In this document: piece by piece, positions 53,329 to 62,057 of the stretch
How positions within the stretch are numbered: position 1 is the first letter of the stretch
Layout of the letters: every line of letters starts with the position of its first letter
NCBI GenBank assembly: GCA_002342065.1
Contig: DDPF01000007.1
Location: 1 to 64,000, forward strand
Direction: 5' to 3'
DNA from: Bacteroidetes bacterium UBA2475
GTDB taxonomy: Bacteria; Bacteroidota; Bacteroidia; B-17B0; Aurantibacillaceae
DNA length: 64,000 bases
Notes under the pieces: generated by a model
What the model was told of the DNA's origin: nothing
What the model saw: the letters and a program-made list of their open reading frames with translations, nothing else
The model's database searches: none
Translations under genes and position numbers: made by a program

Positions 53329-54414
53329 ATGAATTTTCAAAAAATACTCTTTCTTTGTTTTTTATGTGGCTTTAAAAATATCAAAGCACAATGCCCGCCG
53401 GTTAATCCTAGTATTGTAATTTCCGGGTTGCATACTTCTAACATAAATGCAACAAATGGAAGTATTGTTTATGTAGCGTCGTCTGCAACTGTTACAGGAG
53501 ATATATCTTTGAATAATGCGTCTTTATATAATTGTGGGAGTGTATTGTCCCAAAAAATTTCCATGAAACAATCGACTTCAAATAATCAGTATGTTTTAGA
53601 AAACAATAATATGATGATTTGTGATACAATTTTTCTCGATTCTCTCGGGCATATTCATAATAATGACACTTTAATATGCAAGGAAATAAGTTTAAGGGAT
53701 AATTCCGTTGTAGATAATCATTACTTAATGGACGTAAATAATTTAATTATAGCGCAAGGGAGCCTCTTAAATTCTGAAGGACTCATTAAAACGGACTATT
53801 TTCAGTTAAAAGATACAAATTCACAATATTATAGTTTTTATGGTTCAATTTCTGCACGGAAATTGTTTCGTGTTGGAAATGGTTCAATTGTTAGTGGAAT
53901 TATTTTTATTTGTGCTGATTCTAGCTTTATAAATAATGGTTTAATCAATAACTCCTCAGCGCTCACCTGGACACCGTCAATTAGAACAGCTGGGCTGAGT
54001 CAAAATACAGGAACTATAGCAAATATTGATTTTTGTGATCTATCTTCCACAAATGGCGGTCTTCCTGATGTTAATACCGGCTTGTTATTTAATCTGACCT
54101 TTTGTTCTTCGCCGCAGTATTTTTGTGATTTCACTTACACTTCGGTCAGAAAAAATTCTAAAACTGAAGAGAAAATTTTTATTTATCCGAATCCAGCAAT
54201 TGAAAAGGTAAATCTATTTATTGAACTTCAAGCAAAAGAAATAGAAAATATGACATTAAGTATAATTAATACTTTTGGTCAGGTTGTTTATTCAAAAGAA
54301 AACTTACAAGAGGAACAGGAAATCGATTTAAGTTTTTTGTCAGATGGAATATATTATATGTTTGTACAAAATGATTTAGGAAAAAAAGCATTCAAGATCA
54401 TAAAAAATAAATAA
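53329..54414 (+). CDS. Secreted protein with type A T9SS tail (function unknown)
   Basis: The protein has 361 aa with a signal peptide ending NIKAQ. The body consists of repeated short strands with N-D-I-x-L steps (LVCNGSVL-like, IFLDSLGHIHNND, LIIAQGSLLNSEG), which suggests a right-handed beta-helix. The C-terminal 75 residues are a type A sorting domain (FIYPNPAIEKVNLFI to KKAFKIIKNK). I do not recognise a catalytic motif. It sits between two copies of a GNAT 3' end, which points to insertion or duplication here. Confidence 0.75.
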   Translation: MNFQKILFLCFLCGFKNIKAQCPPVNPSIVISGLHTSNINATNGSIVYVASSATVTGDISLNNASLYNCGSVLSQKISMKQSTSNNQYVLENNNMMICDTIFLDSLGHIHNNDTLICKEISLRDNSVVDNHYLMDVNNLIIAQGSLLNSEGLIKTDYFQLKDTNSQYYSFYGSISARKLFRVGNGSIVSGIIFICADSSFINNGLINNSSALTWTPSIRTAGLSQNTGTIANIDFCDLSSTNGGLPDVNTGLLFNLTFCSSPQYFCDFTYTSVRKNSKTEEKIFIYPNPAIEKVNLFIELQAKEIENMTLSIINTFGQVVYSKENLQEEQEIDLSFLSDGIYYMFVQNDLGKKAFKIIKNK

Positions 54415-54421
54415 TGAGTTC

Positions 54422-54853
54422 TTACAGATCCTTCGTCATTAAGTAATGTTGAATCAGTCCCCACAATAAGAAAGACTTTTCTTTAATAGTATAGCCATTA
54501 CTTTTGTAGAATTCAAGGGCATTTTCTCTCGCCTGCAATTCAATTGTTTTTAAATTAAGTTCTTTTCCTTTTTCTTCTAAGAACTCAACAATTTTTTTAC
54601 CTAAACCTTTTCCTTGTTGCGAATTATCTACTGCCATAAAACGGATCTGGCCAATTTTATTTTCGTTCTCTTGTAATCTGCCACAAGCAACTACATTTCC
54701 AATCTCATCTTCAATAAATGCATTAATACTTTGTTCTTCTAAAGTATCTGTAGCCGTCTCTCTTGGCTGATTCCAGGGTTTACGTAAGACCTTATCTCGC
54801 AGGTCGATAATGGCCTCAATTTCTTTTTTATTACTCGCTCGTTTTACGTTCAT
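54422..54853 (-). CDS. GNAT family N-acetyltransferase
   Basis: The protein has 143 aa. The GNAT fold is evident: IRFMAVDNSQQGKGLGKKIVEFLEEKG gives the acetyl-CoA loop (Q-x-x-G-x-G), followed by IELQARENALEFYKSNGYTI. The size fits the ElaA/YjcF-like small group. The substrate is unknown. Its start overlaps the stop of the CoA-transferase gene (TGATG), so translation is coupled. Confidence 0.88.
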   Translation of the reverse strand: MNVKRASNKKEIEAIIDLRDKVLRKPWNQPRETATDTLEEQSINAFIEDEIGNVVACGRLQENENKIGQIRFMAVDNSQQGKGLGKKIVEFLEEKGKELNLKTIELQARENALEFYKSNGYTIKEKSFLLWGLIQHYLMTKDL

Positions 54854-55926
54854 CAGCTTAAAAATTTAAAGGCAATTCCTGATACATTTTTTAATTCGTT
54901 CTTTTTGTAAGTAAATTTATTGACCATTGCCTTTGCTTCGGCCAATTCAAATACTTCTTTAAGATCCCTTATTTTTCCGATCGGAATTTCGCGTTCCAAA
55001 CATAATTTATAAAGGTCTTTAAAATTGTATTGTTTTATGTAATTATAAATGATGTGATACAATTGTATCCTGTTTTGCACCCTCAATTGATTGGTGGCAT
55101 ATTTTATATCTGTTGCCAGTGATGGAAATTGCATTAATTCACATAAATTTTTAAACTGCGTATTACTACCAATAGCAAATGTTACCAACTGATTATCTTT
55201 TGTATCAAACAATTCGCCATAGGGTGCAATGTTTGGGTGCAGACTTCCCATAGCCTTTGGCAATTGTTTTGCAATTAACCAATTGGTAGCCTGGTTAGCT
55301 AAAGATGCAATGGCACTATCAAATAACGAAACCGAAACATGACAACCTTTTTTACTTTTATAACGATTCAATAACGAAATTAAAATAGCTTCTTTTAATT
55401 GATGTCCTGCTAAAATATCAATTAAGGCAACCGGCATTTTAACGGGTTTGCTGTTTGGCTCACCGTTCATGAACATAAAACCACTTTCGGCTTGTAAGAT
55501 CAGGTCATAAGCAGTGCGCGGGTTATCATTACCAAAACCATTAATAGAAGCGTAAATTAGTAGAGGGTTTATTTTTGAAAGAGTAGGGTAATCGATCTTT
55601 AATTTTAGATCATCGCCACTTTTAAAATTACCGATAATGATATCGGCATCTTTTACCAATTCGTATAATTTTTGTAGTTGTGTTGGACTGGAAATATCTA
55701 AGGATAAAAATTCTTTGTTAGAATTAACGCTCCAGAAATAAGCGCTTGTATCTTCTTTAGGATCTTCGGTTTTTAATTTCCAACTGCGGGTAACATCCCC
55801 TTTTGTTTTTGGATTTTCAACTTTAATAACTTTAGCGCCAAGCTCAGCAAAAAAATGACCAACACTTGGGCCTGCAAGTACACTAGCCAGTTCAATAATT
55901 TTAAGATCTTTAAAAGTGTCTTTCAT
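54853..55926 (-). CDS. Family III CoA-transferase (CaiB/BaiF)
   Basis: The protein has 357 aa from the ATG at 55926; the longer frame to 55944 would start inside an intergenic repeat. It shows IIELASVLAGPSVGHFFAEL, AKVIKVENP, GNFKSGDDLKL, and AYDLILQAESGFM with the likely active Asp. Family members move CoA between acids through an aspartyl-CoA step. The acid substrate is not known. It is somewhat shorter than the 400 residues usual for the family but complete in motif order. Confidence 0.88.
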   Translation of the reverse strand: MKDTFKDLKIIELASVLAGPSVGHFFAELGAKVIKVENPKTKGDVTRSWKLKTEDPKEDTSAYFWSVNSNKEFLSLDISSPTQLQKLYELVKDADIIIGNFKSGDDLKLKIDYPTLSKINPLLIYASINGFGNDNPRTAYDLILQAESGFMFMNGEPNSKPVKMPVALIDILAGHQLKEAILISLLNRYKSKKGCHVSVSLFDSAIASLANQATNWLIAKQLPKAMGSLHPNIAPYGELFDTKDNQLVTFAIGSNTQFKNLCELMQFPSLATDIKYATNQLRVQNRIQLYHIIYNYIKQYNFKDLYKLCLEREIPIGKIRDLKEVFELAEAKAMVNKFTYKKNELKNVSGIAFKFLS

Positions 55927-55935
55927 TGCGGAGTA

Positions 55936-56013
55936 TTTTGCCACTAAGTCACTAAGACAAAAAGAAACACGAGGTCCTTAGTGAAGCTTTGTGTCGCTGT
56001 GCCTTTGTGGCAA
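55936..56013. repeat. Intergenic inverted-repeat element, TTGCCACTAAG type (copy A)
   Basis: TTGCCACTAAGTCACTAAGACA at the left end faces TTGCCACAAAGGCACAGCGACACAAAG on the other strand. It fills the gap between the CoA-transferase and pheT genes and belongs to the same family as the copy at 63849. Confidence 0.65.
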
Positions 56014-58437
56014 TTATCTTAATTCTGCACCCAACTTCTCTTTGTAATTAGAAATTAATTTTTCCATTACAGCTTCAATTTGTTTATCGGTTAATGTGGC
56101 TTCGTTATTTAATAAAGTAAAACTTACAGCGTAAGATCTTTTATTGCCTAATTTTTCGCCTTCGTAAATATCAAAGAGGGTTACTTCCTTCAATAATTTC
56201 TTTTCGGTATTAAATGCCAGCTCTTCTATTTGCTGATATTTAACAGCTTTATCAATTAATAATGCAAGATCGCGTCGTACTGAAGGAAATTTACTGATCT
56301 CTTCGAATTCTATTTTTTGTTTTGAGAATGTTTTTACTAATACGTCCCAATTAAATACAGCATAATAAACCGGCTGGCCAATATCAAATGCTTTTAATTG
56401 TGCTTTTGAAACAGCGCCCAATTCAACCAATGGTTTTGTATTTACCAGGTAACTTAAACCGTATTCAAAATTAGTGTAGGTGCTTTCAACACATTTATAA
56501 TTACTGATGCCGCATTTTTGCAATAAATTATTTACAGCCGCTTTTAAAAATGAAAGGTCTGCTTTTTGATTCAAATGAAATGGATTTTCAGAAAAAGCAT
56601 TTCCTGTAACAAATAAGGTCAACTGTTTTTGCTCTGCGTATTTTGGAGCTTCCTTATCTGCAATAGAATAAGTTCTTCCGTATTCAAAGAATTTAAGATC
56701 TGCGTTTTTACGGTTAATGTTATAGGCAATTGCTTCAAGGCCACTGAATAACATATCGCCACGCAATACGTTTAAGTCGTTGCTGAGTGGGTTAACAACT
56801 TTTACATTGTTATTTTCTGCTGGATAATATGTTTCTTTTGTTAATGATAAACTCATGATCTCGCTAAAACCAAAACCTTCCAATAACGAAGCGGTTTTAT
56901 TTTCTACGATCACATCATTATTTTTTGCTTCGTTAGATGCGGTGTACGAAATGGCTTTACTAACTTCTACGTTATTGTAACCGTAAATACGCAACACTTC
57001 TTCTATCACATCCGCTTCGCGGGTAACATCAGTTTTAAATCTTGGTACTAATAAAAGTAATCCATCTGATCCTTCCGAATCAACAGTAATTCCTAAATTG
57101 GTAATAATATTTTTAATGGTTGCTCTATCAATTTCTTTTCCGATCAAAGCATTACAATTTGTATAAGAAAAAGCAACACGGTAAGGTTCTAAAACTTCAG
57201 GATAGATATCCACTACGTTCATGCTTAACGATCCACCGGCAATTTCAGAAATTAAATTGGCGGCACGGGTTAATGCAGTTACCGTCATATCAGGATCTGT
57301 TCCGCGTTCAAATCTAAATGAGGCATCTGTTTTTAGGGCATGTTGTTTTGCTGTTTTGCGAATATAACCTGCATCAAAATAAGCGCTCTCTAAAAATATA
57401 GAAGTTGTTTTTTCTGTTACACCACTTTCTAAGCCTCCAAAAATTCCGGCAATGCACATAGGTTCGCTTTCGTTACAGATCATCAGGTCGTTCGCGCGTA
57501 ATGTGCGCTCAACGCCATCTAACGTTTTAAATTTCTCGCCTTCTTTGGCCGTTCTTACAACAACTTTATTTCCTTTTATTTTTTCAAGATCAAAAGCGTG
57601 TAAGGGCTGACCTAATTCATGTAACACAAAATTAGTAATGTCAACAATATTATTTATTGGGCGCAGGCCAATTGCTTTTAAACGGTTCTTTAACCAATCG
57701 GGACTATCGCTAACTTTTATACCGCTAATTATTAAACCTGAATAACGCGGACAAGCTTCTTTATTTTCGACAACAACTTCTACGTTAGCAGAATTGTTTG
57801 CTTCGGGTAATTGATTTAAGCCGCTTAAATATAATTGGTAATTCGCAGTATCTTTTACAGAGTTTACAATGGCAACAACATCACGCGCTACACCAAGGTG
57901 CGAAGCCGCATCGCTACGGTTAGGCGTTAAACCAATTTCAAAAACTGTATCGCTTTCAATTTTAAAATAATCGGCAGCCGGTAAACCGGTTTTTGTATCA
58001 GCAGGTAGAATTAAAATACCATCGTGACTTTTTCCTAAACCAAATTCATCTTCGGCACAGATCATTCCTTCGCTTACTTCACCACGGATCTTTGATTTTT
58101 TAATTTCAAAAGGCTCTCCTTCGGTTGGATATAATTTTGTACCAATAGTTGCAACAATTACTTTTTGTCCGGCAGCAACATTTGGTGCACCACAAACTAT
58201 TGAAAGAGGTTCTGCAGCGCCAATATCTACTTTGGTTAATTTTAATTTATCGGCATCGGGGTGTTTGATACATTCTAAAACATGACCAACTACTAAACCT
58301 TTTAAACCACCCTTTAAGCTTTCAAAACTTTCAACAGCTTCTACTTCAAGGCCAGAGGCCGTTAAGAGGTCTGCCGTTTCCTGCGCAGAAATATCAATAT
58401 TTACAAGGGTTTTAAGCCAGTTGAATGAGATCTTCAT
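56014..58437 (-). CDS. pheT: Phenylalanine--tRNA ligase beta subunit
   Basis: The protein has 807 aa, full length. Domains in order: B1 and tRNA-binding domain (about 40-150), B3/B4, B5 (about 400-480), the catalytic-like core (about 490-690) and the C-terminal FDX-ACB anticodon domain ending in SNYKEKLGAELR. The motifs GVARDVVAIVN, ITNFVLHELGQPLHAFD and FRFERGTDP are typical. It pairs with PheS, not in this window. Confidence 0.96.
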   Translation of the reverse strand: MKISFNWLKTLVNIDISAQETADLLTASGLEVEAVESFESLKGGLKGLVVGHVLECIKHPDADKLKLTKVDIGAAEPLSIVCGAPNVAAGQKVIVATIGTKLYPTEGEPFEIKKSKIRGEVSEGMICAEDEFGLGKSHDGILILPADTKTGLPAADYFKIESDTVFEIGLTPNRSDAASHLGVARDVVAIVNSVKDTANYQLYLSGLNQLPEANNSANVEVVVENKEACPRYSGLIISGIKVSDSPDWLKNRLKAIGLRPINNIVDITNFVLHELGQPLHAFDLEKIKGNKVVVRTAKEGEKFKTLDGVERTLRANDLMICNESEPMCIAGIFGGLESGVTEKTTSIFLESAYFDAGYIRKTAKQHALKTDASFRFERGTDPDMTVTALTRAANLISEIAGGSLSMNVVDIYPEVLEPYRVAFSYTNCNALIGKEIDRATIKNIITNLGITVDSEGSDGLLLLVPRFKTDVTREADVIEEVLRIYGYNNVEVSKAISYTASNEAKNNDVIVENKTASLLEGFGFSEIMSLSLTKETYYPAENNNVKVVNPLSNDLNVLRGDMLFSGLEAIAYNINRKNADLKFFEYGRTYSIADKEAPKYAEQKQLTLFVTGNAFSENPFHLNQKADLSFLKAAVNNLLQKCGISNYKCVESTYTNFEYGLSYLVNTKPLVELGAVSKAQLKAFDIGQPVYYAVFNWDVLVKTFSKQKIEFEEISKFPSVRRDLALLIDKAVKYQQIEELAFNTEKKLLKEVTLFDIYEGEKLGNKRSYAVSFTLLNNEATLTDKQIEAVMEKLISNYKEKLGAELR

Positions 58438-58522
58438 GTGTTAAAAATAAGAGATAAATATAAGCAAAATTTTACTCAAAAGCTGTAGCTTTTATAAGCG
58501 ATTGTATTATATATTTATCTGT

Positions 58523-59380
58523 GTGAAAGTCAAATACACCTTCATATTTATCTTTTGTTTTGCTGTTCATGTGGTATTCCCTCAAATGGACAGTGGAGTC
58601 GGCGGACCGGCCCCTTATACAGAATATACAGTAAAGGATTGTTTCAAGGATTCCCTTTTTTATTCTGGTTTTAATAGTAGGCCTTTTAAGCCGAATTATA
58701 TTTTAAAAGGATCTACAATATGGCGGACAATAAATTTAGAGAACAAACAAAATAAGTTATTGCTTTCAGTAGATAAAAAATGCGAACAGATAAGTTTAAT
58801 AGAAGTAATAAAGTTTGGCTTGTTTGAGAAAAAGCTTAACGCGTTTAATAGTGATAATTTTAATGAAGTAGAAAAAACTGTATTGAGTGCAAAGCAATTA
58901 TCTGTTGCTCTCTCTTTTAAAGATTCTTCAGAAATAACAGGTTTTGATTCCGGTGGTAACGAAACAAAAAATACTGTTGTAGAAAAAAGATATATCATGG
59001 CAAAAGACATTGTAAATTATTTAATAAAAGAAGATTGGATAGTTAACAGCTATTCTGGTAAGCTCGAAAAATACATTGTTGCTTTTGCACCTTTGGTGAG
59101 AGATAAGAAAACAGACAAAATCGTTCCTTTGTTTTGGTTGTATTATTTAGAGTGGCAAGGTTTATTTAATGCCTTTGCAGCAAAGAATTATTTATCGGAT
59201 GAACCAATAACTTACAGAGATGTTTTCGAAAGAAATTATTTTGCCTCACAAATAAGTAAAGAAAATAATTTGTTCGACAGGTCTGTAAAGTCTGTAAACC
59301 ATGGACAGGGTGCTTATCTTGAAAGCGAAATCATAAAAGAAAAAGCCCGTAATTTTGAGAGCGATCTTTTTGGAAGATAA
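58523..59380 (+). CDS. GldN/PorN family protein (T9SS or gliding component paralogue)
   Basis: The protein has 285 aa from the GTG at 58523, which opens a clean signal peptide (KVKYTFIFIFCFAVHVVFPQ); a TTG at 58502 is the alternative. It shows the GldN landmarks: GSTIWRTINLENKQNK near residue 50, LIKEDWIVNSYSGKLEKYIV, IVPLFWLYYLEWQ, and the C-terminal DVFERNYFASQISKENNLFDR with YLESEIIKEKARNFESDLF. In GldN the matching ends read FExRxFSSYI and RIKxxIxNFExDLW. The usual gldKLMN set is not next to it, so this is likely a paralogue. It could interact with a GldK ring or a variant secretion module. Confidence 0.75.
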   Translation: MKVKYTFIFIFCFAVHVVFPQMDSGVGGPAPYTEYTVKDCFKDSLFYSGFNSRPFKPNYILKGSTIWRTINLENKQNKLLLSVDKKCEQISLIEVIKFGLFEKKLNAFNSDNFNEVEKTVLSAKQLSVALSFKDSSEITGFDSGGNETKNTVVEKRYIMAKDIVNYLIKEDWIVNSYSGKLEKYIVAFAPLVRDKKTDKIVPLFWLYYLEWQGLFNAFAAKNYLSDEPITYRDVFERNYFASQISKENNLFDRSVKSVNHGQGAYLESEIIKEKARNFESDLFGR

Positions 59381-59381
59381 T

Positions 59382-60638
59382 TTAAGACAGTTTACTCAAC
59401 GCGCTTTTCAAATTGCTGATCACGCCATTCACATCTTCAATTTTACAAGTACCAACCGATAAACGGTACCAGCTTGAATCTGCCGATGCACCAAAAGCCG
59501 AGAATGGAACTATGGCTAATTTTGCTTCGTCCAATAAATATTTTGTAATGTCTGATGTGGTTGCTAATGTTTTTCCGTCTGCGGTTTTTTGTCCGTGCAA
59601 ACTAAATTGCACAGTTAAATAAATAGCAGCTTGTGGCGTAATTGCATCCACTTTATATCCCGCAGCTTTTAATTCCTGAAAGCCTTTATAAAAACCTTGT
59701 AAACGTTTATCAATTCTTTCTTTTTGTTCTACTATAAACGCATCGTAAGTTTTTAGATCTGATAAATATTTTGCACTTGCCATTTGTTCTGCTTTTGGTG
59801 CCCAGGCACCTACATGCGTTAAAATAGCTTTCATTTTATCGATAATGAATTTTGGTCCCATGCTCCAGCCAACTCGCACACCGGTAGCAGCAAGCGATTT
59901 AGAGATACCATCTACAAAAACAGTATAATTTTTCATTTCCGGTCTTAAACTTACCGGGTCGTAATGTTTAATGTCTCCAAAGGTCAAAGCCCAGTAGATC
60001 TGGTCATACATCAGGTAAACAGGCTTTTGAGAAGGATCACGTCTTTTATTTTCTTCTAAGATCATATCACAGATCTCTTCTAACCCTTCTTTTGTAAACA
60101 CCGTGCCTGTTGGGTTTTGGGGCGAACAAAGCGCTAATAAAGTAGCTTTGGAAATATGCGGTTTAATATCTTTTGCCAACGGCATAAAGTTTTGCCCAGG
60201 TGTAGCCTCAATAATAACGGGCTTTGCGCCATTTAAATACGTGTAGTGATTATTGTTCCAGGATGGAACTGCAAAGATCACGGTATCATCAGCATCTACC
60301 AAAGCCCTGAAAATGCTATAAATAATGGGCCTTGCGCCACCGGCAATTAATATCTCGTCGGCTTTATAATCTAAATTACCGCGTTGTTTTAATAAATTAC
60401 TAACGGCAGTGCGCAATTCAAGCATGCCATCTGCGGCAGGGTAGTTGGTTTGGTTAGCATTATAAGCTTCTATTATATACTGCTTTAATTCTGCAGGAAT
60501 AGGAAATTCATTAGGGTTAAAGTCGCCAATGGTTAAATTATAGATCTTTTCACCTTGTTTTATCTTCTCATTTACTTCACCGGCCAATTTTATAATTTCG
60601 GACCCAATAATGTTCTCTGCTAGCTTAGAAACCTTCAT
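59382..60638 (-). CDS. Class I/II PLP-dependent aminotransferase
   Basis: The protein has 418 aa. It shows LTIGDFNPNEFPIP, YPAADGMLELRTAVSNLL, LCSPQNPTGTVF, LMYDQIYWAL with the ring-binding Asp, and DGISKSLAATGVRVGW with the PLP lysine. It resembles aspartate or aromatic aminotransferases, but the substrate cannot be fixed. It stands next to a divergent LacI-family regulator, with paired palindromes between them, so it may be controlled by it. Confidence 0.88.
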   Translation of the reverse strand: MKVSKLAENIIGSEIIKLAGEVNEKIKQGEKIYNLTIGDFNPNEFPIPAELKQYIIEAYNANQTNYPAADGMLELRTAVSNLLKQRGNLDYKADEILIAGGARPIIYSIFRALVDADDTVIFAVPSWNNNHYTYLNGAKPVIIEATPGQNFMPLAKDIKPHISKATLLALCSPQNPTGTVFTKEGLEEICDMILEENKRRDPSQKPVYLMYDQIYWALTFGDIKHYDPVSLRPEMKNYTVFVDGISKSLAATGVRVGWSMGPKFIIDKMKAILTHVGAWAPKAEQMASAKYLSDLKTYDAFIVEQKERIDKRLQGFYKGFQELKAAGYKVDAITPQAAIYLTVQFSLHGQKTADGKTLATTSDITKYLLDEAKLAIVPFSAFGASADSSWYRLSVGTCKIEDVNGVISNLKSALSKLS

Positions 60639-60669
60639 TTTGCTCTATTTTTTCCCTTTTTTTTAAATT

Positions 60670-60684
60670 TAGGTTACAAACCTA
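60670..60684. promoter_or_regulatory. Palindrome TAGGTTACAAACCTA, candidate operator
   Basis: A perfect 6+3+6 inverted repeat lies 32 bp before the aminotransferase start in the aminotransferase/LacI divergent region. LacI-family proteins bind such sites. Confidence 0.4.
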
Positions 60685-60801
60685 GATTTATTTTGGAAGT
60701 ATTCAAATTAAATGTTGCTATGTTAATTATTAGTTCTTAACTTTAATTTAGCCTAAATGGTCTATTTCCAGCAAACCCCCGTCTAAATCCTTTTAATTAT
60801 C

Positions 60802-60816
60802 CTAAATATTATTTAG
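60802..60816. promoter_or_regulatory. Palindrome CTAAATATTATTTAG, candidate operator
   Basis: A second 6+3+6 inverted repeat lies 64 bp before the LacI gene. It is AT-rich and so is weaker evidence than the TAGGTT site. Confidence 0.3.
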
Positions 60817-60879
60817 ATTTGTATAACAAAGGTATTAATTATGTGTTTTTTACCTTTTTAAATTTAAAGCCTTTTTATT

Positions 60880-61890
60880 ATGAAGCGACTGCAGTTAGAA
60901 GATTTATCCAAGCAGCTTGGGTTCTCGAAGACACTTATTTCGATGGTGTTAAATGGCAAAGGAAATCAATACGGTATAAGTAAAAAAACGCAGGCAGAAG
61001 TTTTAGATGCCGTTGCGAAATTAGATTATACCCCAAACAAATTTGCAAAAGCATTGCGAACAGGGAAAAGTAATTTTATTGGATTGATCGTAGCAGATAT
61101 TGCAAATCCATTCTATTCTAAAATAGCAAAGAACATTGAAGGTGTTCTTTTTGAAAAGAATTATAATTTAATGGTTTGTAGTACCGATGAAAATGAAGAA
61201 AAAGAAAAACGTCTTGTAGAAATGATGATCAATCAACAAGGTGTTGATGGTTTAATTATTGCTTCAACATTTAAAGATTCTTCTTTTTACGACCAACCAA
61301 GATATTCTTCTATTCCAACAGTATTTATTGACCGTGTGTTACCATTATTCAATACCAATTATGTGGTTATTGATAATTACGGTGGCGCACTCGAAATAAT
61401 AAATCATTTAGCTTCAAAAGGCTGTAAAAAAATTGCTTGTTTCTCTATCACACCATCTTTTATTAGTACTATCGAAGATCGTGTGAATGGTTATAAAGAT
61501 GCTTTAACAAAAAATAAATTAAAATTCGATCCATCGCTTTTACGCCCAATTAATTTTGAAAAAGTACAAAGCGATGTAGAAGAAGCAGTAACCGAATTAT
61601 TAAAAACACAACCTGACCTTGACGCTATTTTTGCATTGAATAATAATATTGCCACTGCTATTTTAAATGTTCTAAAGAAAAAAGAATTGGTTGAAAAAGG
61701 AAAGAAAATAAAAATCGCCTGTTTTGATGATATTGAACTTTTTAATATTATCGACAGGCCAATTATCTCTGTATCGCAGCCGGTTGAAGAAATTGGTAAG
61801 AACGCATCGCTACTGATATTGGATATTATGGATGGAAAGCAAACCAATAAATCTAATATTGTGCTGTCTACTAAATTAATTGAGCGCTAG
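60880..61890 (+). CDS. LacI family transcriptional regulator
   Basis: The protein has 336 aa. The N-terminal helix-turn-helix (RLQLEDLSKQLGFSKTLISM) and hinge (DYTPNKFAKALRTGKS) are followed by a sugar-binding-type effector domain (IGLIVADIANPFYSKIAKNI to PVEEIGKNASLLILDIMDG). The effector is not known. It is divergent from the aminotransferase gene with a 241-bp gap that holds two palindromes, so autoregulation and control of that gene are likely. Confidence 0.92.
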   Translation: MKRLQLEDLSKQLGFSKTLISMVLNGKGNQYGISKKTQAEVLDAVAKLDYTPNKFAKALRTGKSNFIGLIVADIANPFYSKIAKNIEGVLFEKNYNLMVCSTDENEEKEKRLVEMMINQQGVDGLIIASTFKDSSFYDQPRYSSIPTVFIDRVLPLFNTNYVVIDNYGGALEIINHLASKGCKKIACFSITPSFISTIEDRVNGYKDALTKNKLKFDPSLLRPINFEKVQSDVEEAVTELLKTQPDLDAIFALNNNIATAILNVLKKKELVEKGKKIKIACFDDIELFNIIDRPIISVSQPVEEIGKNASLLILDIMDGKQTNKSNIVLSTKLIER

Positions 61891-61894
61891 GGGG

Positions 61895-62057
61895 GCACCA
61901 ACATTCGGTCTAAAATAGCATTTATAAACTCATTCTTTTTTATTAATACTTCTTCAAAAAATTATTCCATAGCTTAAACTATGCAATAATTTTTATCATC
62001 GTCTTAAAAAGAAAATAATTTCGTTTCTAATATGTATTTGAGACCGAAAGTTGGTGC
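61895..62057. repeat. 163-bp imperfect palindrome (nested inverted repeats)
   Basis: The outer arms are GCACCAACATTCGGTCT (61895-61911) and AGACCGAAAGTTGGTGC (62041-62057), 16 of 17 pairing, and similarity continues inward for about 40 bp. An inner hairpin (61957-61972 with 61979-61994, 15 of 16 pairing, 6-nt loop) sits at the centre. The right arm lies in the 3' end of the SprT-like gene. It may serve as a bidirectional terminator, a MITE-like element or a structured RNA. Confidence 0.7.
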
